From: Protea cynaroides
Lineage: Eukaryota > Streptophyta > Magnoliopsida > Proteales > Proteaceae
DNA length: 64,000 nt
NCBI GenBank assembly: GCA_028583415.1
Contig: CM053269.1
Span: forward strand, 80,281,567 to 80,345,566
Direction of reading: 5' to 3'
Below are positions 11,042 through 21,686 of the stretch, one piece after another. Every line of letters begins with the position of its first letter. Positions within the stretch are counted from its first letter, which is position 1. The notes beneath the pieces are model-generated. The model was given only the letters and a program-made list of their open reading frames with translations, was not told the DNA's origin and searched no databases. The position numbers and the translations under genes are program-made.

Positions 11042-12965
11042 ATGAATAAACCCTTGGTTGGTTGATCCACTCAGTGCATCTATCACGAACTACTCATTCC
11101 CATGATTAAATACTTTTCCTGTAACACACATTACTGCAGTCGTGTTAATCTCTCCTTGAGATTTTATCATTGCCTTTATGCTTAGCGCATCAGCAACTAC
11201 ATTAGCCTTCCTTGGATGATACTGGATATCGCAATCATAATCTTTTAATAGTTCCAGCCATCTTATTTATCTCATGTTCAATTCCTTTTGATTAAAAAGA
11301 TAAGTGAGACTCTTGTGATCTAATTTAATTTGAAATTTCTCTCCATACAAATAATGTCTCCATATCTTGACTGCATGTACTACTGCCGCTAATTCCAAGT
11401 CATAAGTGGGATAGTTCTTCTCATGTGTCTTCAGTTGTCTTGAGGCATACGCAACTACTTGTTCTCCTTGCATAAGTACACATCCTAAACCCAATCCAGA
11501 CGCATCAGTGTACAAGGTAAATGGTTGTCCTAGAATAGGAATAGTCAAGATGGGAGCAGATATCAATCTAGCCTTTAATGTTTAGAAACTTTTCTCACAT
11601 TTGTCGGTCCCAATAAATTTTTCTCCTTTCTTAGTCAAACTGGTGAGAGGTACGGCAATTCTGGAATAGTCTTCCACGAATCATCGATAATACCCAGCTA
11701 GACCTAGGAAACTTCTAATTTCTGCAATACTCTTCGATGCTTCCCACTTCACAATGGCTTCAATCTTGCTGGAATCCACTTTAATTTCTTCAGTGGATAC
11801 AACATGGCCTAAGAAAGTGACCTCATTTAGACAAAACTCACACTTTGTAAATTTGGCGTAAAGCTTCTCTTTCCTAAATCGATGTAGAGCAGCTCTTAGA
11901 TTCATGACATGAGTTTCCTTGTCCTTGGAGTAGACCAATATATCATCAATAAACACAATGACCGACGTATCCAACATATCATGGAATACCCGATTCATGA
12001 GTTCCATAAAATTTGCGGGTGCGTTAGTCAATCCAAAAGATATGACTAAAAATTCATAATGTCCATATCTTGTTCTAAATGCTGTCTTTGGAATATCACC
12101 GTCCTTAATCTTCAACTGATGGTATCCTGACCGCAGATCGATCTTGGAGAACACTTTGGCACCTTGCAACTGATCGAACAAGTCATTGATCTGAGGCAAT
12201 GGGCACCGATTCTTGATTGTAAGCTTATTCAATTCTTGGTAGTCTATACACAGTCGAACACTACCATCCTTCTTCTTTACAAACAATACTGGCGCTCCCC
12301 ATGGTGATATGCTAGGTCTGATATAACCTTTGTCTAATAATTCTTGTAACTGTACCTTCAATTCCTTCAATTCAGCAGGAGCCATTCGATAGGGTGTTTT
12401 AGATACTGGTGCGGCTCCGGGTATCAGATCTATAACAAACTCTGTCGCTCGATCGGGTGGTAGTCTTGGTAGTTCTTCAGGAAATACATCTGGAAAGTCA
12501 TGCACAACATCAATATTTTTCATTCGTGGTGCTTCCTTGGTGAGGTCAACCACTGATACTAGATACCCAACTCCTCCTTTCTCGAGACATTTTCTAGCCT
12601 TTAATACAGAGAGGATGAGTTTCTATTTACGGGGAAGTTTGGTTTCTGCAAAACTAAACTCTGCTCCTTCCTTGTCTTTAAATGTCAACTTCTTTTCTGC
12701 ACATAATAGGTTTGCAGAATGTCGAGCTAACCAGTCCATTCCCAAGATGACGTCAAAGTCTGCCATCTCAAGTTGAATCAATGTTACATCCAAAGTCTTC
12801 TCGCCAATAAGAACTGGACATGGTCTATAGCCTTTTTCTAATTCCACTTCTAATCCCATAGGTGATCGTACAAGTAGTTTGTAGTCTAAAGATTTGAGGG
12901 GTAGATTCAGCTTCTTTCCAAATGACACATATATAAAAGAATGAGTAGCTCCAGAATCAAAGAGT
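11042..12965 (-). pseudogene. Protease, reverse transcriptase and RNase H of chromovirus B
   Basis: The protease active site DSGATHSF lies near 12937-12970 and its flap-side ILGMDWL near 12725. RT (12553-11681) has SPWGAPVLFVKKKDGSVRL, a KIDLRSGYHQL motif with the first catalytic Asp, SFGLTNAPA and the VFIDDILVYS active site. RNase H (11566-11267) has YTDASGLGLG and the DHKSL motif. Over 12553-11681 the RT frame is open for 290 codons; stops occur between protease and RT, before RNase H, and after it. The integrase and chromodomain are absent: after a GFIHRF segment the sequence jumps to the end of pol. The element cannot encode its own integrase. Confidence 0.9.
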
Positions 12966-13019
12966 ACTCTAGCGGGTATTCCATTAATAGGTACGATACC
13001 TGTGATTTGTTTTAATTTA

Positions 13020-13404
13020 GTCTACATGCTCACACAATGCAACACAAAATGAAAGGTTCATGTCATATCTGTGACCACATCAGGTGATGCAGCAGCATCC
13101 TCAGATGTAACAACATAAACCTTTCCTTGTCATAACTGCTTTCTGGGCTTAGGACACTCCCTTGAATAGTGTCCTATTTGGTTGCAGTTAAAGCATTTTA
13201 CTCCTTCGTTATTTTGCTTTTGTTGCGGTTGCGCTGCTGGAGTAATTTTGGCTGCAGCATTGAAGCCTTGAGTACGGGAGGGTTTGAATGTCCTTGTATT
13301 CCCTCTGTTGTATGAATTTCCGTTTGGCCTTTTAATACCCCTATTTTGAGCAAAGTAGCTCTCCTTCTGGCTCGACTCTGTTACTCGAGCAATCTGTATT
13401 GCTT
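13020..13404 (-). pseudogene. gag C-terminus with zinc knuckle, chromovirus B
   Basis: The minus strand encodes QIARVTESSQKESYFAQNR-type sequence, then a CCHC knuckle (CFNCNQIGHYSREC, about 13137-13199) and the linker to protease. The N-terminal two thirds of gag are not upstream on this strand. They lie on the plus strand at 14133-15060, because the intervening block is inverted. Confidence 0.85.
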
Positions 13405-13719
13405 GCTTTCATCCATTGGGTGACCAAGAGCAAAAGCCCCCAATAAAAATTAGATTTTTAAGGTTAAAAAAATTTTAATTTAAAGAAAACGATGTAAATG
13501 GATGAAAACCTAGTTTAGAAAGCTTAAAAATGGAAAACAGTAGAGAGCATATCTAAAGAGATGGAGCAGGAGTCGTGAACAGAAGAAACAATCACTAAAC
13601 CCTAGGGGTCGATACTGTAGCAACTCAGGGGAAGCGAGTTGAGTTGGAAGAAAAGAGAAAGAATAGGAAATTAATCCAAAATCAAGTTTAAAAACCTAAT
13701 TTTGGATCGTAGGGTTACA

Positions 13720-13990
13720 AAATTCGACAAAATGTGTGACCTTACGATCGACCCTACCATCGACCCTAGGCTCTCGGTGATCTAACAAAAATCATGGGTC
13801 GGACCTAGGGTCGGACATATACCGACCCTACGATCGACCCTAGGCTATCGGTGATCTAACAGAAACCATGGGTCGGACCTAGGGTCGGACATATACCGAC
13901 CCTACGATCGACCCTAGGCTCTCGATGAGCTGACAGTGTTCTTGCATACCCTAGGGTCGAATACAGTGCGACCCTACCATCGACCCTATA
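13720..13990. repeat. Word cluster and 74-bp tandem repeat before gag (B)
   Basis: AGGGTCGGA and its complement TCGACCCTA alternate here. A 74-bp unit starting CATGGGTCGGACCTAGGG is present at 13793 and 13867 and partly again. The same short words fill the LTRs of B and C. This is the pre-gag leader of the element, inside the inverted block. Confidence 0.85.
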
Positions 13991-14132
13991 ATGGAAAATT
14001 TAGTCACTAAATGATCTGAAAAATTGGATATTTATATTAATTAGTTGGATTTTGACTTGGGAACAACTTATATTGATTGCCTCACATGTTCTATGATTAT
14101 TTTTTCAGACACTACCACCACCAAAACAGGAA

Positions 14133-15060
14133 ATGGCTGGGTGAAGAGTGACCAGACGAGGTCGTAACCCAATTTCACCACCACCACCTATGGAGGATGA
14201 CAGCCATGTAAATCCTGAAGCATAAGAGAATCTGAATATGGCACCGCCAGTAGCTAATGGTCAGGCAAATCCTACAAACTTGCCAGCCCCACCTACGGAT
14301 TTGGCTACAGCCGTAATGAACTTAGCACAATAGCTGCAGCAAATACAACAGGTGTAAGCCAATATGCAAGTTGCTATAGGAATGGCTTTTCTAACTGCAC
14401 ATACGACACCTATGCCAACAGGACAAGCTAGCACAGTACCAGGGGGAAACAACACAGTACCCCAAGCACCTCAAACACCAGTTATGCAGGCTCCAGTGTA
14501 GAATCCTGAGGTAGCTCAAGGCAGTTACCAGTACCAACCACCTATGTATGGGGCCTATGCTCAATATCAGCTGGACCACTCTCGATTGATCGAGCATTTT
14601 TTGAAGATAAAGCCTAAAGAATATAATGGTAAACCAGCTGATCCTTTGTGGCCAGCACATTGGATCGATGAAATGGAGAGAAATTTTATGATGATGATAG
14701 TAAATGAGGAGGAGAAAGTACTGTGTGCCACATTCATGTTAAAAGGCGATGCACACCACTGGTGGAAGTCCACACGGACTTATCTGTTAACTAAGCATGC
14801 CCAATTGACCTGGACTATCTATAAAGAGGCATTCTTTGAGAAGTACTTCCCCAGAAGTTTCAGAGATGCTATGGAGAGAGAGTTCCTGAGTTTATATCAG
14901 GGGCAAATGACTGTGGATGCATACCAACAGCGTTATGAAGAGCTGTTCTTCTTTACACCCGCTAGCATGCAAGAGGAAAATACAAAGACCCAAAGGTTCG
15001 TCATGGGACTCAGGGGTAGCATCGGTGAGCATGTTTTGAGATTGGAAAAGAAAGTTTACA
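14133..15060 (+). pseudogene. gag N-terminal and middle part, chromovirus B (inverted)
   Basis: It starts MAG then a stop (a CGA codon became TGA) where element C reads MAGRRVTRRGRN. A Gln-rich region with a second stop follows. The retrotransposon gag domain is open from 14544: LDHSRLIEHFLK, KPADPLWPAHWIDEMERNF, a GDAHHWWKSTR segment and the EAFFEKYFPRSFRDAMEREF helix. It ends at LEKKVYN by running into the antisense ORF, giving a short foreign tail (FFDDAC). Confidence 0.85.
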
Positions 15061-15960
15061 ACTTCTTTGATGATGCATGCTGAGATTGATAGTCAGCTTC
15101 TCAGAGGTGATCGCTGGGAGATGAAGGCGATCAACCTACGACCAGAGTCTCGGGTGTACTGCAAGAACATTCAGCACAACCAGATCCCCCAAAGTGGCCA
15201 TTATGATAGGATTTCTCAGTTGACCCAGTATGTCCTGTACTGCGTTTGCACTAGGCAGCCTGTCTGCCTTCCTTATATTATCATCCGGACAATGATCCAT
15301 GCTACGCTGCCTGGTCAGCTAGGCAACCTGCCCTACGGACGTCTGATCACTACACTGCTCACACGCCTACAGGTCAATTTATTGGATGAGAGGATTCATG
15401 AGGATACCTTCTCATCGGACCTTGACTGGGAGGCCATCTGCAGGATGGGTATGCGGGATGCGCAGGTAAGTGATGATCAGAGGAACGCTCTAGTGCGTCC
15501 TCATACCTGGGTAGAGATAGCAGATGCTGAGGCGACAGCAGCAGCAGGGGTCCATGGGGGTGATGCTGAGGATGATGATCATATGTTCATAGATGTAGAC
15601 GCCATACCTCCTCCATTACCACTACATTCTACTGGAGCTGGTCCATCTCGGGCTCCTTCACACACTACTGGTCCTTCACGCCCACCCTCTAATGATATGA
15701 TGGGGCTACTGCTTGAGATTAGAGAGGATCATCGCGTTACTGGTTTGAGAGTAGGAGAGCTTTTAGATGCTCAGTGCATGACTGATGGGAGAGTAAGCGA
15801 GCTTCTAGATGCTCAGCGTGCGTCTGATCAGCAGATGGTCGAGTTGACAGCTAGTCTCCAGACGACCCAGACTTAGGTAGTCAGGTTGAATAGAGTGTAT
15901 GCTGAGGACTATGATTGGGATCATAAGGCACCTCCTCCTCCAGCACCTCCAGCTCCATGA
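15061..15960 (+). pseudogene. Antisense ORF of chromovirus B, C-terminal two thirds
   Basis: An open frame at 15067-15873 reads the same protein as the antisense ORF of C: HNQIPQSGHYDRISQLTQY, VCLPYIIIRTM, LPGQLGNLPYG, an acidic GGDAEDDDHM stretch, Ser/Pro-rich linker, and repeated GRVSELLDAQ-type heptads that suggest a coiled coil. A stop at 15874 precedes a proline-rich end (stop 15958-15960). I believe it matches the family annotated in plants as 'putative plant transposon protein'; function unknown. It runs opposite to the gag-pol of B. Its N-terminal third was lost at the inversion joint. Confidence 0.7.
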
Positions 15961-16239
15961 TGTATATTTTTTTTTCTTTGTATTACAGAGTAACTGTCCA
16001 AATTGTGGACTGTACTCTGATTTGGATATGTATAAACGTTGCTTTTTATTTGATGTATATATGAAAGTTGTTTCTCCTTTTAGTAGTGCATTATTCTCTT
16101 TCTTATTTTGTTTCATACAACACAGGTGCTTATAATGTGTTTTTATTATAGATTTTAAATTTTATCCTAACTCAGTTCATGAACTTTTATGGAAGTATAC
16201 TGGTTTAATAGACAGGGCCTGAGAGCTCTGATAATAAAT

Positions 16240-18597
16240 TGTCACACCCCAATTCCACACTATTCAGAATGGTGTGATGAACCGCCAATAAACCAACGGT
16301 TCAACTAGGATCTCGAATAGGCTGTGTCCGTTTGCTTAAACCATACACATCCACAACCATAATCAGAGTAAATAAACAATAGCAGAAGTCTTTAATATTA
16401 AATGAACTGAGAGTCTAGTGGTGATAAAGTAAATAAATTATCTAATTATCTCCAAATAACAAAGACATAAAATAAAATAACCTAATCAATTACATCGTCT
16501 GAATAATTCAAAGAAAAACTAATCGAAGACGCATGCGTTGCACTCGCATGACGAATCATGCGACTCCATTATAACTTCTACATCCATCACCGCCGCATGT
16601 TCACACATCGGAGCATTCATATAGTTTTCTACTGTGGTACCTGCATCATCAACTAAAAATATTCGACGTCGAAAGAATGAGCACACATCACGGCTCAGTG
16701 AGCAAACAAAATAATGCAACAAACATATGCATGCATTCAATTCATACCTTTGGTCTGATTCATAAGTTTACAATGTGCAATAGAAAGGTTTGGTGGCCGC
16801 CTCAACTCTATACACAGGGTGTGTAAGCCCACCCAACGGATCAAACACCATTGTCATCCACATCCACCCCACCATGGAATAGAGATAGAGCTAAAGTGCT
16901 TAGGACTGCACCACATCACACTTTCCCTGATGCTCTACCCATACCAACAGGTAAGCTCCTGTTGGCGAAGGCTTGCAAACTAGGCTCGCAACTAACCAAT
17001 CCTAATGTCAAACAGTGTATCCAAGGCCTCACCCTAGCATCTGTCAATACATCCATAGAGATAGAGCTAAGCCCCCCGGCAGAGTCAGAGACTACACGAT
17101 TCAAGACCACCTCCCTTGATGCCCTACGACGTAATAGTTCTGCTAAAGTAATGGCGATACGACAATGTCAGTGGACAAGACTTGAGTAGAGATAGAGCTA
17201 GAGTCTGGTGACCAAGATGAACCACAGTATCACGTCCTCCCCCTGTTGCTCCACTCGCATCAAGTACACTAACCACACATATACATTCACATGCCTATTC
17301 TTAGCATCATAATCAACATCATATTATAAATAAACATAATTTAAATATGCATGAACAGCAATAACAGGAATATTTGATGACATGTGATATGCACATTACA
17401 ATCATACAAGCATAGAATCATTCATGGTATTGGACTCAATAAACGAAAATAGTTTATTATTAGCAATTAGTTTAGGTCTTGTTCCCTCACCTTTGATTGC
17501 TAGTAGATCCTCGTTCAAGCTTTATAAATCACTTTTAAACCACTAGAAAGACCTAACAAGTCGATAGATTTTAATTAGAATTAATTTCAATATGTTTAGA
17601 ATAACAGAAGCTGAGGGGTCGCAGGTGGGGTAGCACCTAGGGTCTCAGTTTCTGCGACCACAGGGGTAGGGTCGCAGGGTAGGATAGCACCTAGGGTAGC
17701 AGTTTCTGCGACCCCAAGGTGTAGAGTCACAGGTGGGGTCAGACATAATTCAACCCTACGTGCGACCACACCCTCCCTGAGACTTTCCGAGGGCATGTGG
17801 TCGATCATGTGGTCTCATAGGGTCAGATATCATTCGACCCTACGTGCGACCACACGTGTTCTTTGTGGACCTTTCACTCTTAAGTTCATTCCTTCATGTT
17901 TGGATCCTTTGGCTTACTATCATGGTCCATCCTATGATTGTTCTATGGCTCAAAACTACAATTTATACACCATTGTCCATAATGATTTCCTCCATGGAAT
18001 CTCTTGGAATTTGTCCATGGACGGATGATTTGGGTTTCTCCTAATCCTATCTTCTTCATGAACTATTCTAGGCTCTTAATTCATGTAGGGAATTAGGTTC
18101 ATACCTTGGGTTTACTGAGATTCAGAGGTTTCTCTGAACTTCCTCTCTTCATTGGCCTTCTTCTTCAATTATCCTTTTCTTCCTTCTTCTCTCTCTCTCT
18201 CACTTTCAATTAGGGTTCTAAAGGAGTGAAAGAGGCTAAGGGACGTCCTATTTATAGAGTAAAACCCTCCAAAATATCCCCAATGAGTTTAGGAAAGACC
18301 CCCTTTGAATTAGGAAGGTTTCCTAATTTCCAGTTTTTGGCTGTTTTCTTAGGGTCGGATGTAGGGTCACAGAATCCATCGACCCTACGACCAAAAAGTC
18401 ATGGGTTTGACTCTTTTGAGGTGGGGTCGGTCACACCTGTTTAGGCATGCGACCCTACCATCATATTTGACTATTTTTTAGTTGAACTTCATACCTGGTC
18501 TTGTGGTTTCTTCATGCACTTGGTCCACTTGGCTCGACCATGATAGGTAGACCTGGTACAAGGTGGTAAGACCAGTTAGTTCGATACGGGTCTTACA
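16240..18597 (-). mobile_element. 5' LTR of chromovirus B (2358 bp)
   Basis: Plus-strand ends TGTCACACCCC and GGGTCTTACA. Next to its inner end (16226-16239) is a damaged primer site reading TTTATTATCAGAGC instead of TTGGTATCAGAGC. It contains word clusters near 17615-17860 and 18350-18460 and the TAGAGATAGAGCTA boxes (complement of TAGCTCTATCTCTA). Confidence 0.9.
16519..16641 (-). CDS. Conserved 40-codon LTR reading frame, copy in B 5' LTR
   Basis: Exactly 40 codons plus stop, starting GTTVENYMNAPM and ending HDSSCECNACVFD. It differs from the C copy at about ten residues and keeps the end motif C-E-C-x2-C. The upstream frame continues open to a Met codon at 16738-16740 (73 residues in all). 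Family not recognised. Sense relative to B. Confidence 0.45.
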   Translation of the reverse strand, partial: GTTVENYMNAPMCEHAAVMDVEVIMESHDSSCECNACVFD

Positions 18598-19312
18598 TGA
18601 GCTCTGCCTCATTGAACCCAAGATGCTTGAAAGTGCTTAGAGGGAAGACATTCAACGCTTCATCTACAAACACTCTTGGAATCATGTGATCCATGAGACC
18701 GATGGTGATATAAATAGCCTTGTTATGCATCCTCCCTTCATCAGTGAGATCGGCGTCATCATACATCAAGAAGTTAACAACATGTGATCCCCCAACCATG
18801 TTTTCTAGCTCAGTACAATTAGTGGAGACTAGAACTTGGATGCTAGCTAATGATTTCAGAATTGTGTCTCTGTGTGCCTTAGATGCCATGAGTAACCCCC
18901 AAGTTGACATATTAGCCTGTGTCTTTTCCAACTGCTTCAAAATAGGGTTCTGGGGCTGAGGAGCAGTACATTGCTCTTTCCCCTTGTCTCTTGCCAACTG
19001 TTCAAGATTATCAACTATCAGGTTTGCAGGCTTGAAGGTCTTTTCGCTCCGGATTTCTACCACAGGATTGTCATCATACCCAGGGATGTAAAGCTCCAGG
19101 TTACTAAAATATTTGGTCACCTGGGCTACCTCCCACTCATCCTCAATGTATATGATCAAAGGAACTCCCTTCTTAACCCTTGCTATAGAATGCTTTGTCT
19201 GTTGAGGGAAGACCACCTCTAGATCATACTCTGGTTCTTGCTTGATCGCCACAACCTCAGATGATCCCTCATACTTGTTCTGGTCCTTCCAACTGTAAAC
19301 AGGTGAAACCAA
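18598..19312 (-). pseudogene. Ogre/Tat-like gag end and protease, truncated
   Basis: A 239-codon frame runs into element B. It holds a ELENMVGGSHVVNFLMYDDAD segment and then RVFVDEALNVFPLSTFKHLGF, the counterpart of the VLVDGGSALNVCPL protease core of Tat/Ogre elements. The Asp remains, but the glycine-serine part of the active site is altered to Glu. The N-terminal half (VKKGVPLIIYIEDEWEVAQ) is a variable linker. The protein ends at FNEAEL because the LTR of B begins; what followed is missing. Confidence 0.7.
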
Positions 19313-19543
19313 AGATGCGCCATATTCATCAAAACCCTCAAAATGTGAAGAATTGTAATGACCATCCTCTTTCTCTTCTATGAAGTTGACAGAGTGGTTA
19401 GGGAGAGGATTTTTTGCTGTAGATGGTGGTCAGTTCTGAATGGCAAAAGTTACAACCTCCAATGCATCTTGAATTGCTTCCTTTAAGGCAAAGCAGAACT
19501 CTGTGCCATGCCTAGTCTGGTTGTGAAACTTGCAGAATCTGTC

Positions 19544-20731
19544 CTACTTAAAACTTGCTGGGAGAGGATTGGGTAGTACCATCGGTTCAGGGGGCCTTAA
19601 CTGGCCAGCCTTCATCAATTTATCCATGATCAATTCTCTTGATAAACCCAGCTCTGTATATTGTCTGCTTGCTCTCTGATTCCTCTGAGGATACGGAACT
19701 TCAATCAATAATGGGGCTGAAGAGGCCGCCGCCACGCTCTTGGCCTGGGAAAAAGAATTTATACTAGATGCTTTGGAAGAATTATTTCTCCTGCTTGAGC
19801 TGGCCTTAGATATTACCATATCGCCTTTATTCGGGAGATCCCTGTAGTTGATCGCATCCTCAATCTATTATCTAGCGGCAATTAAGGTCTGGAATGTGGT
19901 GATGCCTTGTCCAAAGATAAAACTTTTATATGGGTTAGCCAACCCTCTCGTCATCATGGTGACTTGCTCTCTCTCAGAAGGTCTATTCCAGATTTGCATA
20001 GCAATGGCCCTGAATCTGGCCAAGTAAACAATGAATCCTTTTCTGGGCAACTGTATGATTGTTTCTAACTGCTTTCTATCGATTTCCACTTCAATGTTAT
20101 AAGAATAATGTTCCACAAAAGCAGTTGTAATGTCTACCCAATACTTGATTTGGGAAGGTTTCAAGTGCAAGAACCATTTGTGAGTCCCACCAGATAAAGA
20201 GAATTGAAATGCTTGGCCCAACTACTCATCTGAGAACCCCCTCCCAATCCTCAGGACACCAGTAAATGACCTAATATGGGTGGTGGGGCAGCCCGATCCA
20301 TTAAATTTCTCTAGAGGCCATTTGAACTTATTTGGCAGCTTGGTCTCTGGGAAGTTATTCACTCATTCAGCGTCTATAATCTGATCTTTCATTCCTTTCA
20401 TTCCTCCAAGCAAATGCTCTACATTGTGCAATCGACTCATGATGGCTGAACCAGCCAACATTTTATCCACCTCTGATAGCTTACTGGAGGAAGGCTCCTA
20501 AATCATTATCTGGGGTGGAGGAGATGAATTCTTGGGGGTAGTGGGACCATTGCCTCCCTCAGGTGAGACTGCCGCGTTGGAGGCTGATTGTGGCCCGATA
20601 TTCATATTTTGCTTGACCAATCCTACCATGGCATGAACTGTTCGCTCCAAACTGGTAAGTCTGGTGGTCAAAATAGTGATTGGATCCTCTAGGGGCTCAT
20701 GATGATCTTCTAACTCATGAGGACCTTCCAT
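19544..20731 (-). pseudogene. Ogre/Tat-like gag
   Basis: From 20731 down: an N-terminal MEGPHELEDHHEP start with a short heptad stretch (LTTRLTSLERTVHAMVGLV), Ser/Pro linker, then a stop. The capsid domain continues with KFKWPLEKFNGSG, LGQAFQFSLSGGTHKWFLHL, SQIKYWVDITTAFVEHYSYN and VTMMTRGLANPYKSF, which is the usual Tat/Ogre gag pattern. Another stop follows near 19868, then a C-terminal piece (19819-19544). At least three stops interrupt it. No CCHC knuckle is evident. Confidence 0.75.
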
Positions 20732-21667
20732 TTCCTCCGTCGGACTAACCAGCTCTCTAGGATATTCCTGGGTTGATTGAAGACTAGGGACTCTATGTAA
20801 TCTCCTAGAGGTGGGATCTCTAACCCAACTGGATGTTATGTTTCAACTCTCTTGAAGGTGACTGGAAATATGGAACAGGGGAACAAAGGTTAGACTCTAA
20901 TAGATAGGGAGAACCAAGAATAATGAAATGCATGCATCAAAGCTGACTTAATCAGACAAAGTTAGTTCCTGTATAAGAATTCCATTAGGTTAATCCTTGC
21001 CAATTCTAGTGATTCAGATTAATTCTTTGGTTGGTTTTCAGCAAGAGGGTATCTGTAAAATAGACTATACCTCCGGCCAAAACTCCAGCTAAATGAACAC
21101 ATCAGAATCATTGGATTTGGGATGGATGGAAAGGATGCGCATAGGAGATCAAAGAATTTCAATTCAATCTTGAATAAATGAGTGATTGCTTCACCAGTGA
21201 CCACCCGCGTTGAGCGAGGTGAAACTGGGTAAAGACAATACTTAGGTGTTCAGGGATGAATCAAGCAAACAAGTGTCAGTAATGTGATAATGGGATACAA
21301 TAAAGCTTAAGAATGCCTATCACCGTATGCACAATGAGTCAAAGACTCCTACAGCCCTTTATATACCCACATAGCTGCGGATACAGGCCAAGGTTGTGGC
21401 TTCGCCTGGCGGGTCATTCAATATGTACTGGAGCCCCTTTCAACTAACCATGAGGTTTGTAACAATAGTAACCAATATCTCGAGAATCATGATATCACTA
21501 TACCACAAAAATAGTCAATGATGTATATATAGTACACCATATCAGACAAGGCTATACAAGCAAGGGTGTTTGCTACTTCTACACCTAACTATAACCTAAA
21601 GCCCCAAGATATAAATTTATGTAAAAAGAGAAAGGGATAAGGATTTCAATCTGGAGTCTGGCATGAT

Positions 21668-21685
21668 TCCCCAGCGGAGTCGCCA
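21668..21685 (-). other. Ogre/Tat-type primer-binding site
   Basis: On the minus strand TGGCGACTCCGCTGGGGA, one base inside the LTR end. Elements of the Ogre/Tat group commonly carry this primer site, which I recall as a tRNA-Arg complement. Confidence 0.85.
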
Positions 21686-21686
21686 C

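Larger units (their letters stand above)
13405..15060 (+). mobile_element. Inverted internal block of chromovirus B
   Basis: This block aligns, in order, with 48202-49777 of element C (part of the antisense-ORF intron, word cluster, gag start to mid-gag), but it is on the opposite strand to the rest of B. At the right joint gag breaks off at AAAGTTTACAA and the antisense ORF follows. At the left joint the minus-strand gag resumes with the next codons (AAGCAATACAGATTGC). The two ends of gag thus fit together exactly, so this is an inversion in place. About 700 bp matching 47497-48201 of C is missing. Confidence 0.85.
8528..18597 (-). mobile_element. Chromovirus B, rearranged Ty3/gypsy element
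   Basis: Two LTRs of the same family in the same (minus) orientation bound the element: 5' LTR 16240-18597 and 3' LTR 8528-10969. Internal order along the minus strand is primer site, antisense ORF, an inverted block (13405-15060), gag C-terminus, protease, RT, RNase H, then a deletion that removes integrase and chromodomain, and the polypurine tract. The 5-bp flanks differ (CCAAC at 8523-8527, TGAGC at 18598-18602), so there is no target site duplication. The pair may therefore have been joined by recombination or mis-assembly rather than by one insertion. Confidence 0.8.

Noticed and set aside
16851..17189. ORFs recurring in LTRs (STSTPPWNRDRAKVLRTAPHH type; also 9018-9302, 45442-45711, 52128-52382)
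   Set aside because: They cover the repeated TAGCTCTATCTCTA modules on the antisense side of the LTR, vary in length and ends, and show no pattern of protein constraint between families.
17596..17808. ORF shared with 44736-44948 (MIDHMPSESLREG start)
   Set aside because: Conserved only because it covers the word cluster of two LTRs of one family; no such frame in D or F at the same place.
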